Source of the DNA: Solirubrobacter ginsenosidimutans
GTDB lineage: Bacteria > Actinomycetota > Thermoleophilia > Solirubrobacterales > Solirubrobacteraceae
DNA length: 64,000 nt
Assembly (NCBI RefSeq): GCF_027587205.1
Contig: NZ_JAPDOD010000028.1
Span: 1 to 64,000, forward strand
Direction: 5' to 3'
Positions 25,657 through 33,768 of this stretch are shown piece by piece (positions within the stretch are counted from its first letter, which is position 1; every line of letters starts with the position of its first letter). The notes below the pieces were generated by a model, which saw nothing but the letters and a program-made list of their open reading frames with translations, was not told where the DNA came from and ran no database searches. A program made the translations under genes and the position numbers.

Positions 25657-27321
25657 ATGGATCACACGAAGAACCACCATGTGCGCGCCCGCACGAAGGG
25701 CGTCAACCCGATCGTGTACTGGCTGATGCGGGCCTGGCTGCAGCCGTTCGCGCATCTCTACTGGCGTCTGAGCCGGATCGGTCGCGAGCACGTGCCCACC
25801 AGCGGCCCGGTGATCTTCGTCTCCAACCACCGCTCCTTCATCGACCCGTTCATCATCGGGCTCTGCAACCGGCGGCCGGTGTACTACGTGGCCAAGGAGG
25901 AGCTGTTCCACAACCGCTTCCTCGGCTGGTTCCTCGGCTCGCTCGGCGCCTTCCCGGTCCGCCGCGGCGCGGGTGACGCGGACTTCATCGAGACCGCCAA
26001 GGCGATCCTCAAGCGCGGCGACCCGGTGCTGATCTTCCCCGAGGGCACGCGCACCCGCCCGGGCGCGCTCGGCAAGCCCAAGCGCGGCGTCGGCCGGCTC
26101 GCGCTGGAGACCGGCGCGACCGTCGTCCCCGTCGCGATCATTGGCACCGAGGCGATCCGCAAGGGCATCCGCATCCGCCCGCACAAGATCCGCGTGCGGA
26201 TCGGCGCGCCGCTGAACTTCCCGCAGGTCGAGCAGGCCACCGGCCCGCTCGCCGCAGCGGTCACCGACCGCATCTGGCCCAACGTGATGCTCCAGTGGGA
26301 GTGGCTCGGCGGCCTCCCGCCGTTGAGACGAGCCGCCGTCATCGGCGGCGGCAGCTGGGGCACGGCGGTGGCCGTCGCCCTCGCGCGGGCGGGGATCGAC
26401 GTCGACCTCGGCACCCGCACTCGCGCGCAGGCGGAGCTGATGGCCGCCTCGCGCCGCAACGAGCACTACCTCCCGGGCGTCGATCTCCCGGAGCGCGTGC
26501 GGCCGGTCAAGGCCTCAGAGCTCGAGCTCTCGACCCACGACCTGGTCGCGTTCGCCGTCCCCGCGGCCGAGCTGCCCGCGGTCGTCGCCGAGCACGGCCC
26601 GAACATCACGACCCGCACCGGCGTGCTCGTGCTCTCCAAGGGCCTCGTGCCGCCGCTCGGCACGCTCCCGAGCGCGTTCGTGGCCGAGCGCACCCACACC
26701 TGGGCGACGGGCGTCCTCGGCGGCCCCGCCCACGCCGTGGAGGCGCTCGACGGCGGCGCGAGCCTCGTCCTCGCCGCCAAGAACGACGCCTTCGCCCGTC
26801 AGGTCAGCGACGCGCTGAGCGCCGCCAAGCTCCAGGTCACCCACACGACCGACGTCATCGGCGTCGAGCTCGCGGGCTGCGCCAAGAACGCCGCCGCGCT
26901 CGCCGCCGCCGCGGCCAGCCCCGCCGGCCCGAACGCCGCGGGCGCCGCCGCCGGCAAGGTCTTCGCCGAGGTCGACGCGTTCGCGCGCGGCTACGGCTCC
27001 CAGCCGCAGACGTTCGCCGGCCTGGCGGGAACGGGCGACCTCGTCGCCACCGTGCTCGCCGAAGGCTCGCGCAACCGCCGCGCGGGCGAGCTGCTCGCGC
27101 AGGGCATGCCGGCCGCCGACATCGCGGGCGTGCTCGGGCAGACGCCCGAGGCCGTGGCGTCGGTCCCGCTGCTCGCCGCCCGCCTCAAGCAGGCCGGCGT
27201 CGACGCGCCCGTGCTCAACGGGCTCGCGGGCATCATCGAGGGCCGGATCGACGCCGAACGCTGGACCGCCGGCCTCACCGCCCCCAAGCCGGCGGGCAGA
27301 AAGACGGCAAAGGCCGCGTAG
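25657..27321 (+). CDS. Fusion of PlsC-type acyltransferase and glycerol-3-phosphate dehydrogenase GpsA
   Basis: One 554-residue frame joins two phospholipid enzymes. Residues about 30-215 form a 1-acylglycerol-3-phosphate acyltransferase: the HX4D motif is HRSFID (58-63) and the phosphate-binding motif is EGTR (129-132). Residues 223-554 form NAD(P)-dependent glycerol-3-phosphate dehydrogenase: VIGGGSWGTAVAVAL binds NAD, GGPAHA, VELAGCAKN carries the catalytic Lys, GLAGTGDLVAT and SRNRRAGELL complete the site. The GpsA part begins at codon 223 (TTG 26323) without an intervening stop. One protein would then make glycerol-3-phosphate from DHAP and also acylate lysophosphatidate. The PlsB/PlsY step between is not encoded here. 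Confidence 0.92.
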   Translation: MDHTKNHHVRARTKGVNPIVYWLMRAWLQPFAHLYWRLSRIGREHVPTSGPVIFVSNHRSFIDPFIIGLCNRRPVYYVAKEELFHNRFLGWFLGSLGAFPVRRGAGDADFIETAKAILKRGDPVLIFPEGTRTRPGALGKPKRGVGRLALETGATVVPVAIIGTEAIRKGIRIRPHKIRVRIGAPLNFPQVEQATGPLAAAVTDRIWPNVMLQWEWLGGLPPLRRAAVIGGGSWGTAVAVALARAGIDVDLGTRTRAQAELMAASRRNEHYLPGVDLPERVRPVKASELELSTHDLVAFAVPAAELPAVVAEHGPNITTRTGVLVLSKGLVPPLGTLPSAFVAERTHTWATGVLGGPAHAVEALDGGASLVLAAKNDAFARQVSDALSAAKLQVTHTTDVIGVELAGCAKNAAALAAAAASPAGPNAAGAAAGKVFAEVDAFARGYGSQPQTFAGLAGTGDLVATVLAEGSRNRRAGELLAQGMPAADIAGVLGQTPEAVASVPLLAARLKQAGVDAPVLNGLAGIIEGRIDAERWTAGLTAPKPAGRKTAKAA

Positions 27322-27343
27322 CGGAGGTAGGCTCCCATGCCGC

Positions 27344-27898
27344 ATGGCCACCGCACCGGACAAGGCCAAGCTCGACGCCGACTTCTCCGAGCTGTACAAG
27401 GCGCACCTCAAGGACGTCTACTCGTACTCGTACTACCGCGTCGGCAACCATCACGACGCGGAGGACCTCACCGAGCAGACGTTCCTGCAGGCGTACCGGC
27501 ACTTCGCGCGTGCGCAGGAGGAGTCGAAAGGGCGGCCGCTACGACCTTGGCTGATCCGCATCGCCCACAACCTCGCGGCGAACTACTACCGCGACCGCTC
27601 GCGGCGGCCGCAGACCAACATCGACGACGCGGGCGCGATCTCCACGCCGCACACGACCGAAGGGCTGGTCGAGGATCGTGACGACCTCGCGCGCATCCTG
27701 CGCGGCGTCCAGCTCTTGCCCGACGACCGCCGGGAGGCGCTGATCATGCGCTTCGCGCTCGGGATGGACAACCGCGAGATCGCCCGCGCCCTCGACCGCA
27801 CCGACGGCGCGACCAAGGTGTTGTTGCACCGTGCCATTCGCCAGCTCGAAGACATCGTGCAAGCCGACATGAACGGCGACGGGCCCAAAAATGCCTGA
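27344..27898 (+). CDS. ECF-type RNA polymerase sigma factor
   Basis: This 184-residue ECF sigma factor has region 2 (FSELYKAHLKDVYSYSYYRV, then DAEDLTEQTFLQAYRHF) and region 4 (LLPDDRREALIMRFALGMDN, REIARALDRTDGATKVLLHR). Upstream GGAGGTAG supports ATG 27344. The final codons overlap the next gene by 8 bp, implying coupled translation with a membrane protein that may restrain it. It starts 22 nt after the PlsC-GpsA gene, so cotranscription with phospholipid synthesis is possible. Target promoters unknown. Confidence 0.9.
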   Translation: MATAPDKAKLDADFSELYKAHLKDVYSYSYYRVGNHHDAEDLTEQTFLQAYRHFARAQEESKGRPLRPWLIRIAHNLAANYYRDRSRRPQTNIDDAGAISTPHTTEGLVEDRDDLARILRGVQLLPDDRREALIMRFALGMDNREIARALDRTDGATKVLLHRAIRQLEDIVQADMNGDGPKNA

Positions 27899-28271
27899 GC
27901 AGGGCTCGACGTTCGAGGACATGGAGCGCCTGCTGCGGGCCGCGCTCGCGCCGGTCGACCCGCCGATCCACCTGCAGCGCCGGGTGGAGAACACGCTGGA
28001 CTCGGTGCTCGAGCTGGCCGCGGACGAGCTTGAGTCGTGGGAGCTCGTCGCGATCAAGGACCCGCGCAACTGGCCGCGGGCCGCGATCGGCCCCGCCACG
28101 GCGGTCGTCGTCGGCTCCGGCGCGGCGGTCGGCCTGGTCGTCCTGCGGACCCAGCACAGGCGCCACAAACGACGCGCGCAGTCCAAGGGCCTGCGCGACC
28201 TCGCCGCCCGCACCGTGAGGGACGCCGCGCGCGAGGCGAAGAAGGTCTTCGACGAATTGGCGCCGGACTGA
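27891..28271 (+). CDS. Small single-pass membrane protein coupled to an ECF sigma factor
   Basis: This 126-residue protein has an amphipathic N-terminal part (FEDMERLLRAALAPVDPPIH, LQRRVENTLDSVLELAADEL), one membrane helix (ATAVVVGSGAAVGLVVL, near residues 65-85), and a strongly basic tail (RRHKRRAQSKGLRDLAART). It lacks the HxxxCxxC zinc motif of ZAS anti-sigma factors. The 8-bp overlap with the sigma gene suggests an anti-sigma-like or membrane-tethering role, which is an inference from position only. Confidence 0.7.
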   Translation: MPEQGSTFEDMERLLRAALAPVDPPIHLQRRVENTLDSVLELAADELESWELVAIKDPRNWPRAAIGPATAVVVGSGAAVGLVVLRTQHRRHKRRAQSKGLRDLAARTVRDAAREAKKVFDELAPD

Positions 28272-28304
28272 TCCAAGAGAGCGGCTCGCGCGAATCTAGT
28301 CCCA

Positions 28305-28871
28305 ATGGACGTACGCGCGCTCGCCGATGAGGATCTCGTGCCCCTGATGGCCAGGGGTGACGCGAGGGCGTTCGAAGCGGTCTATGAGCGCCATTCGGGC
28401 GCGGCCTACTCGCTCGCCTACCGGATGGTGGGCACGCGCTCGGTCGCGGAGGACGTCACGCAGGAGGCGTTCTTGAACCTGTGGCGCAGCGGGGCGCACT
28501 ATGACCGCATGCGCGGTTCGGTGCGGACGTGGATCCTCGGGATCGTCCATCACCGCGCGATCGACGCGCTGCGACGCTCGTCGGTGCACTCGCGAAGGCG
28601 CTCGGACGACGAGACCGCCGCGGAGCGCCTGGAGGCTCCCGACCGCGTCGAGGAGGACGTCGCCCGCCGTGACGAGGCCGCGATCGTGCGCAACGCCATG
28701 GACATCCTGCCCGCCGACCAGCTGAAGGTCATCGAGCTCGCCTACTTCGGCGGTTTCACCCACGTGGAGATCGCCGAGATGCTCGAGGCGCCGGTCGGCA
28801 CCGTCAAGGGGCGCATGCGCCTGGGGTTGAAGAAGATGCGCGAAGTCCTTGCGCAGGGAGCGGTCGGATGA
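28305..28871 (+). CDS. ECF-type RNA polymerase sigma factor (SigK-like)
   Basis: This 188-residue sigma factor has region 2 (FEAVYERHSGAAYSLAYRMV, SVAEDVTQEAFLNLWR, WILGIVHHRAIDALRR) and region 4 (QLKVIELAYFGGFTHVEIAE, APVGTVKGRMRLGLKKMRE). Pattern and length match the SigK/SigL ECF group controlled by RskA-type anti-sigma factors, and such a gene follows with a 4-nt overlap. It should be held inactive at the membrane until a signal releases it. Confidence 0.92.
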   Translation: MDVRALADEDLVPLMARGDARAFEAVYERHSGAAYSLAYRMVGTRSVAEDVTQEAFLNLWRSGAHYDRMRGSVRTWILGIVHHRAIDALRRSSVHSRRRSDDETAAERLEAPDRVEEDVARRDEAAIVRNAMDILPADQLKVIELAYFGGFTHVEIAEMLEAPVGTVKGRMRLGLKKMREVLAQGAVG

Positions 28872-29590
28872 CGGATTCTCACGAGCGCTGGGAAGACGCC
28901 GCGGGCAGCTACGTCCTGGGCGCGCTCACGGACGAAGAGCGCACCTCCTACGAGGCGCATCTGGAGACCTGCCCGAGCTGCCGCGCCGAGGTCGACGAGC
29001 TGCGCGTCGCCGCGGAGGCATTGCCCGTCTCACCGCCGCCGTTGCTGCCGCCCCCCGCGCTGAAGGCGCGGATCATGGCCGAGGTGGAGCGCGAGGCGGC
29101 GCTGCTGGCGTCCGCCGGCAAGCCGGACCGGGCCGCCGCATCGGCGCCGGAGCGCCGCAAGCGCCGCTGGCTTGGCGGCGGCATCGCGTTCCCGCGCGCC
29201 GCGCTGGGTGCGCTGGCCTGCGTGATGCTGGTGATCGGACTCGGGCTGGGCGCGGTCGTCTTCAGCGGCGGAAGCGGCCGCACGGTGCCGGTCGAGTCGA
29301 CGATCCCGACGGCCAAGGCCGAGCTGGAGGTCAACGGCGACACCGCGACCCTGGTCGCCAACGGCTTGCCGCTTCCGCCGAACGGCAAGACCTACATGGT
29401 GTGGCTCTCGCGGCCCGGGCACGCGCCCGAGCCGACGTCGGCGCTCTTCACGCCGCGCCGCGACGGCTCGGCCACGGCGTCGGTGACCGGCGACCTCAAG
29501 GACGTCGATGCGGTGCTGGTGAACATCGAGCCGGTGGGCGGCTCGACCACACCGACCTCAGACGTCCTCATGACGGCCAAGCTCAGCTGA
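28868..29590 (+). CDS. Membrane anti-sigma factor with zinc motif (RskA-like)
   Basis: This 240-residue protein has an N-terminal anti-sigma domain with HLETCPSC, the HxxxCxxC zinc motif of ZAS proteins, around residues 31-38. A Pro-rich linker, one membrane helix (LGALACVMLVIGLGLGAVVF) and an extracytoplasmic RskA domain (LPLPPNGKTYMVWLSRPG, GSATASVTGDL) follow. It should bind and sequester the sigma factor encoded just upstream and release it after an outside signal. ATG 28868 overlaps the sigma stop (ATGA). Its 3' end overlaps the convergent TetR gene by 33 bp. Confidence 0.93.
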   Translation: MTDSHERWEDAAGSYVLGALTDEERTSYEAHLETCPSCRAEVDELRVAAEALPVSPPPLLPPPALKARIMAEVEREAALLASAGKPDRAAASAPERRKRRWLGGGIAFPRAALGALACVMLVIGLGLGAVVFSGGSGRTVPVESTIPTAKAELEVNGDTATLVANGLPLPPNGKTYMVWLSRPGHAPEPTSALFTPRRDGSATASVTGDLKDVDAVLVNIEPVGGSTTPTSDVLMTAKLS

Positions 29591-30265
29591 CCCCATCGCT
29601 TCGAGTCCGCGGACCAGCAGGTCGATCGCGAACTCGAAGCGCGCGTCGTCGTCGCCCGCGGTCAGCTCGCTCGAGAGCCGCGTGAGCGTCGGGAACTGCT
29701 CGGGCGGAAGCGACGCCAGGTAGGCGCCGAACTGCTCGGGCGAGGCCTGGCTTTCGTGCTGCAGGCTCTCCTCGTAGGCGAACGCCCCGACGTAGAGCGC
29801 GAACATGTCCGCGGCATAGGCGATCACGGCCGCCGGCAGCTTCGACGCCGCCAGCACGGCCAGATTGCGTTCCAGGATCGGCAGCGAGTTCGGCCCGGCG
29901 GGCACGCGGCCGAGTGAGAGCTGTGCGGCGTCGCGGCGCTGCGAGAGGTGCTTGCGCACGCCGCGGGCGAGCTCCTTGACGGTCCGTTGCCAGTTCTCCG
30001 GGTCCGGCTCGGGGACCGGCGTCTCGCCGACGATCCGGTCCAGCAGCAGGCTCAGCAGCTCCTCTTTGTCGCCCACGTGCCAGTAGAGGGACGCGGCGCC
30101 GGACCCGAGCTCCTGCGCCAGCCGGCGCATGGAGAGGCCCTGCAGGCCGTCGCGCTCGAGCAGGACGAGGGCGGCCTCGACGATCTTCTCGCGCGTCAGC
30201 GGCTGCTTCTCGCGGGCCGGTTCGGCGCGCTGTCGCCACCACGGGGGGTCGGGTACCGAAGCCAT
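29558..30265 (-). CDS. TetR-family repressor with TetR_C-type domain, likely regulator of the adjacent exporter
   Basis: This 235-residue regulator has a DNA-binding domain LTREKIVEAALVLLERDGLQ, GLSMRRLAQELGSGAASLYWHV and a tetracycline-repressor-like C-terminal domain (FALYVGAFAYEESLQ). The related sites GAACACTGTTC lie between it and the divergent ABC exporter genes, and one overlaps the exporter promoter, so autorepression and exporter control are likely. ATG 30265 is preferred to GTG 30277. The gene runs 33 bp into the anti-sigma gene end on the other strand. Ligand unknown, possibly a drug exported by the neighbour. Confidence 0.9.
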   Translation of the reverse strand: MASVPDPPWWRQRAEPAREKQPLTREKIVEAALVLLERDGLQGLSMRRLAQELGSGAASLYWHVGDKEELLSLLLDRIVGETPVPEPDPENWQRTVKELARGVRKHLSQRRDAAQLSLGRVPAGPNSLPILERNLAVLAASKLPAAVIAYAADMFALYVGAFAYEESLQHESQASPEQFGAYLASLPPEQFPTLTRLSSELTAGDDDARFEFAIDLLVRGLEAMGSAELGRHEDV

Positions 30266-30321
30266 TGACACGAACACTGTACTGCGCTAGAACACTGTTC
30301 GAGATGACTCAAACAGTGTTC
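30265..30321 (+). promoter_or_regulatory. Exporter promoter with three GAACANTGTTC operators
   Basis: A consensus -35 box TTGACA (30265-30270), 17-bp spacer and -10 TAGAAC (30288-30293) precede the ABC exporter start at 30304, so transcription would begin only a few nt before the ATG. Palindromic sites occur at 30272-30282 (GAACACTGTAC), 30290-30300 (GAACACTGTTC) and 30311-30321 (AAACAGTGTTC). The first lies in the spacer, the second over the -10/start, the third inside the first codons. The -35 overlaps the TetR start codon on the other strand. Confidence 0.7.
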
Positions 30322-31263
30322 GAGAACGCGATCGAGGCCGACGGCCTCGTCAAGCACTACGGCGAGGTGCAGGCGCTCGACGGCCTGGACCTGACCGTCG
30401 AGGCCGGGACGGTGTTCGGCCTCCTGGGCCCCAACGGGGCGGGCAAGTCGACGACCGTCCGCATCCTCACGACGCTCTCCACGCCCGACTCCGGGTCGGC
30501 GCGCGTGGCGGGGCACGACGTCCAGCGCGATCCCCTGAAGGTGCGTCGCACGATCGGCGTCGTCGGCCAGAAGCACGGCTGCGACATGGAGGCCACCGGC
30601 CGCGAGAACCTGGTCCTGCAGGCCGAGCTCTACGGGATCTCCGGCGGGCGCCGGCGCGCGCAGGAGCAGCTGGAGCGCTTCGATCTCGCCGACGCCGCCG
30701 ACCGTCAGGTCAAGACCTACTCGGGCGGCATGCAGCGGCGCCTGGACGTCGCACTGGGCCTGATCCACCGCCCGCAGGTGCTCTTCCTCGACGAGCCGAC
30801 GACCGGGCTGGACCCCGAGGCGCGGGCGCTGATGTGGGCGGAGATCGAGCGCCTCGCGCGCGAAGAGGGGATGACGATCCTGCTGACCACCCACTACCTC
30901 GAGGAGGCCGACCGCCTCGCCTCGCGGTTGGCGATCGTGGACCGGGGGCGCATCGTCGCGCGCGGCACGCCGGACGAACTCAAAGCCGAACTCGAGGGGG
31001 ACGCCGTGCAGGTCGAGCTGGCGGGTGACGACGGCGGGACGGCGCAAATCGCACTGGAGCGCGTGGCCGGGCTTGGCGACGTGCTGATCGACGGCCGCAC
31101 CCTGCACGCCCGCGCGGCCAACGGCGCCGCGGCGATCCCCGCCGTGCTGGCGGCGCTGGAGTCCGTCGGCGTGCGCGCCGCGTCGGTGACCCTCGCGCGC
31201 CCCTCGCTCGACGACGTCTATCTGCGCCACGCCGGGCGCGCCTACGAAGGAGCGGCGGCATGA
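30304..31263 (+). CDS. Drug-resistance ABC exporter ATP-binding protein (DrrA family)
   Basis: This 319-residue ATPase has Walker A GPNGAGKST, the Q-loop region GVVGQKHGCDMEATGRENL, signature YSGGMQRRLDVALG, Walker B VLFLDEPTTGLDP and the H-loop LLTTHYLEEADRLA. The C-terminal ASLDDVYL-like segment (RPSLDDVYLRHAGR) is typical of DrrA (daunorubicin resistance) proteins. With the permease encoded next it should form an exporter for a hydrophobic compound. ATG 30304 follows a strong promoter with operator repeats; the transcript is nearly leaderless. Confidence 0.93.
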   Translation: MTQTVFENAIEADGLVKHYGEVQALDGLDLTVEAGTVFGLLGPNGAGKSTTVRILTTLSTPDSGSARVAGHDVQRDPLKVRRTIGVVGQKHGCDMEATGRENLVLQAELYGISGGRRRAQEQLERFDLADAADRQVKTYSGGMQRRLDVALGLIHRPQVLFLDEPTTGLDPEARALMWAEIERLAREEGMTILLTTHYLEEADRLASRLAIVDRGRIVARGTPDELKAELEGDAVQVELAGDDGGTAQIALERVAGLGDVLIDGRTLHARAANGAAAIPAVLAALESVGVRAASVTLARPSLDDVYLRHAGRAYEGAAA

Positions 31264-32036
31264 ACCTCGCCTACCGTCAGACCGTCCAGGTCAGCCTGCG
31301 CTATCTGCTGGCGCTGCTGCGCCAGCCCGCCTTCGTCGTGATCACGCTGATCCAGCCGCTGATCTGGCTGCTGCTCTTCGGAGCGCTGTTCAAGGCCGTG
31401 ACCCAGATCCCGGGCTTCACCGGCAAGTCCTACATCGACTACCTCACGCCGGGCGTCGTCGTGATGCTCGCGGTCTCGAGCGCCGGCTGGACCGGCATGG
31501 CCTTCATCGAGGACATCAACAGCGGCGTGATGGATCGCCTCCTCGTCACACCCGCCTGGCGCGGGGCGTTCAACCTCGGCAGCGTCGCCCAGTCGATGCT
31601 CTCGGTCGTCATCCAGACGCTGCTGATCGTGCTGCTGGCGTGGGCGCTCGGCGCCCACTACGAGAACGGGATCGGCGGCGTGCTCGTGCTGCTGCTCGTG
31701 GCGGCGCTGCTGGCCGCGATCTTCGCCTCGTTCTCCAACGGGCTGGGGGTCCTCACGGGACAGCGCGAGACGCTGATCGGCGCCGTGTCGAGCCTGCTGC
31801 TGCCGCTGACGTTCCTGTCGAGCGCGCTGATGCAGACGAGCCTCGCGCCCGCGTGGATCGGCACCGTCGCCAAGTTCAACCCGGTCGACTGGGCCGCGAC
31901 CGCGGCGCGCAACGCGACGACCGAATCCTTCGACTGGGGCGTGGTCGCGGGCCGCGTCGGCCTGCTGGCCGCGCTGACCGTGCTCGCCGCGTGGTTCGCA
32001 ACACGCGCCTTCGGTGTGTACCAACGGAGTCTCTGA
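31260..32036 (+). CDS. ABC-2 type exporter permease (DrrB family)
   Basis: This 258-residue membrane protein has six predicted helices (for example FVVITLIQPLIWLLLFGALF and LIGAVSSLLLPLTFLSSALM) and the ABC-2 family block PLIWLLLFG. FKAVTQIPGFTG and MDRLLVTPAWRGA are typical of DrrB permeases, and NPVDWAATAARNAT near the C-terminus matches the family. It pairs with the upstream ATPase; ATG 31260 overlaps its stop (ATGA). Substrate unknown. Confidence 0.92.
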   Translation: MNLAYRQTVQVSLRYLLALLRQPAFVVITLIQPLIWLLLFGALFKAVTQIPGFTGKSYIDYLTPGVVVMLAVSSAGWTGMAFIEDINSGVMDRLLVTPAWRGAFNLGSVAQSMLSVVIQTLLIVLLAWALGAHYENGIGGVLVLLLVAALLAAIFASFSNGLGVLTGQRETLIGAVSSLLLPLTFLSSALMQTSLAPAWIGTVAKFNPVDWAATAARNATTESFDWGVVAGRVGLLAALTVLAAWFATRAFGVYQRSL

Positions 32037-32077
32037 ATATGTGACCTAAAGGAACCGGCGCTATCGTCGCGGCTCGA

Positions 32078-32887
32078 ATGGCCACCTGTTACCGCCACCC
32101 GAGCCGCGAGACCGGCGTGTCCTGCTCCAACTGCGGCAAGCCGATCTGCCCGGACTGCATGACGGCGACCCCCGTGGGCATGCGCTGCCCGGACTGCTCG
32201 CGACAGAAGACGCAGACGCGCTCACTGCAGTCGATCGCCGTCGACCCGATCGCGACCTACGTCCTGATCGCGATCAACGTCGCGGTGTACTTCGGCGTGC
32301 ACAGCTCAAGCCAGTTCTCCTACCACGACCTCACGCTCTTCGGCTCCGGCGTCTACCAGGACGGGACGCTGCACGGGGTCGCGGAGGGCGAGTGGTGGCG
32401 GCTGGTCACGAGCGGCTTCCTGCACACCGAGACCGTGCATCTGCTGCTGAACATGCTGTCGCTGTTCTGGCTCGGGCGGATGATCGAGCCGGCGCTCGGC
32501 CACGCGCGCTACGTCGCGATCTATCTCGTGTCGCTGCTGGCGGGCTCGCTCGGCGTGATGCTCCTCGATCCCAACGCCGAGACCCTCGGCGCGTCGGGCG
32601 CGATCTACGGCCTGCTCGGCGCGGCGATCGTGATGGCGCGCAACCGCCAGATCAGCCTGATCCAGTCCGGGCTGCTGCCGATCCTGGCGATCAACTTCAT
32701 CTTCACGCTCTCCGTCCCCGGCATCTCGCTCGGCGGGCACCTCGGCGGGCTGGTCGGCGGGCTCGTGTCGACGTTCGTGGTCGAGCAGATCTCGATGCGG
32801 CGCCGCGACTCGCTGGTTCCGTCCGTGGCCGCCTGCGCGGTCCTCGGCGTCGCCGCCGCGGTCGCGTCGGTCGTCGCGGTCTCCTAG
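32078..32887 (+). CDS. Rhomboid-family intramembrane serine protease with N-terminal zinc finger
   Basis: This 269-residue protein starts with a Cys/His-rich B-box-like zinc finger (CYRHPSRETGVSCSNCGKPI, CPDCMTATP, CPDCSRQ). The rhomboid core follows: WWRLVTSGFLHTETVHLLLN (the conserved HxxxN helix), LGASGAIYGLLG with the catalytic Ser of GxSG, and SLGGHLGGLVGGLVS with the catalytic His. It should cleave membrane proteins within the bilayer. Two hydrophobic helices follow the core. The stop codon overlaps that of the convergent BtuF-like gene (CTAG). Confidence 0.93.
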   Translation: MATCYRHPSRETGVSCSNCGKPICPDCMTATPVGMRCPDCSRQKTQTRSLQSIAVDPIATYVLIAINVAVYFGVHSSSQFSYHDLTLFGSGVYQDGTLHGVAEGEWWRLVTSGFLHTETVHLLLNMLSLFWLGRMIEPALGHARYVAIYLVSLLAGSLGVMLLDPNAETLGASGAIYGLLGAAIVMARNRQISLIQSGLLPILAINFIFTLSVPGISLGGHLGGLVGGLVSTFVVEQISMRRRDSLVPSVAACAVLGVAAAVASVVAVS

Positions 32888-33768
32888 AGCGTCACGACGC
32901 CGCCCGGGGGCTCCGGGACGAGGTCGGGGTGCAGCGCGTGGCCGAGCCACTCGAGGCCCTCGACCAGCCGCGGGCCGGGGCGCGAGAACCACCCGCAGGC
33001 GTCGGCGATGACGATCTTCTGCGCGCCGAGGGCGTGCAGCCGGTCCGCGTAGTCGTAGGCCTCCAGGCGCCCGCGCTCGACGTCGTAGCCGCACGGGGCG
33101 ACGATCACGACCTCGGGCCGCGCCGCCGCCACCTCCTCCCACGAGCGCTGGACCGACGGCTCGCCCGCCAGGCCGAGCAGGTCGACGCCGCCGGCGTACT
33201 CGATCAGCTGCGGCACCCAGTGGCCGCCGACGAAGACCGGGTCCAGCCACTCGAGCATCGCGACGCGCACCCGCGGGGCTTCGCGCACCGCGAGGCGGAC
33301 GCGGTCGATGCGCGCGGCGGCGTCCTGGACGAGGTCCACGCCCGCGTCCTTGGCGTCGGTGGCCTGGGCGAGCGTGCGGACGTCGCCGAGCACCTCGCCG
33401 AGCGTGTGCGGGTCCAGCGAGACGATCTGCGGGACCGGGTCCATCTCGGCCGCGATCGCCCGCACGTCGTCCACGGACACCGCGCAGACGCTGCACAGCG
33501 CCTGCGTGACGATCAGGTCGGGCTTGAGGTCGCGCAGGCTCACGCCGTCGAGCTGGTAGATCGAGCGGCCCTGCTCGGTCAGCTCGCGCACGGCGCGATC
33601 GATCTCGTCGGGTCTCAGACCAGGGCCGATCACGTCGCGGGTGACCTTGGGTAGATTCCGCGCATCCGCCGGGAAGTCGCACTCGTGCGTGACGGCGGCG
33701 ACGTGTTCGCCCAGTCCCAGGGCGAAGAGCGTCTCGGTGGCGGAAGGGACGAGGGAAACGATGCGCAT
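32884..33768 (-). CDS. Cobalamin-binding-like periplasmic-binding-fold protein without signal peptide
   Basis: This 294-residue protein has the TroA/BtuF fold: RIVSLVPSATETLFALGLGE, VTHECDFP, PDLIVTQALCSVCAV, LDPVFVGGHWVPQLIEYAGG and VIADACGWFSRPGPR. It has no signal peptide or lipobox, which is common for this actinobacterial and archaeal subgroup annotated as cobalamin-binding. It may act in the cytoplasm or be wrongly assigned to transport; no ABC genes adjoin. The ATG at 33768 overlaps, head to head, the start of the pterin dehydratase gene. Role in corrinoid handling is inferred from the family only. Confidence 0.85.
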   Translation of the reverse strand: MRIVSLVPSATETLFALGLGEHVAAVTHECDFPADARNLPKVTRDVIGPGLRPDEIDRAVRELTEQGRSIYQLDGVSLRDLKPDLIVTQALCSVCAVSVDDVRAIAAEMDPVPQIVSLDPHTLGEVLGDVRTLAQATDAKDAGVDLVQDAAARIDRVRLAVREAPRVRVAMLEWLDPVFVGGHWVPQLIEYAGGVDLLGLAGEPSVQRSWEEVAAARPEVVIVAPCGYDVERGRLEAYDYADRLHALGAQKIVIADACGWFSRPGPRLVEGLEWLGHALHPDLVPEPPGGVVTL

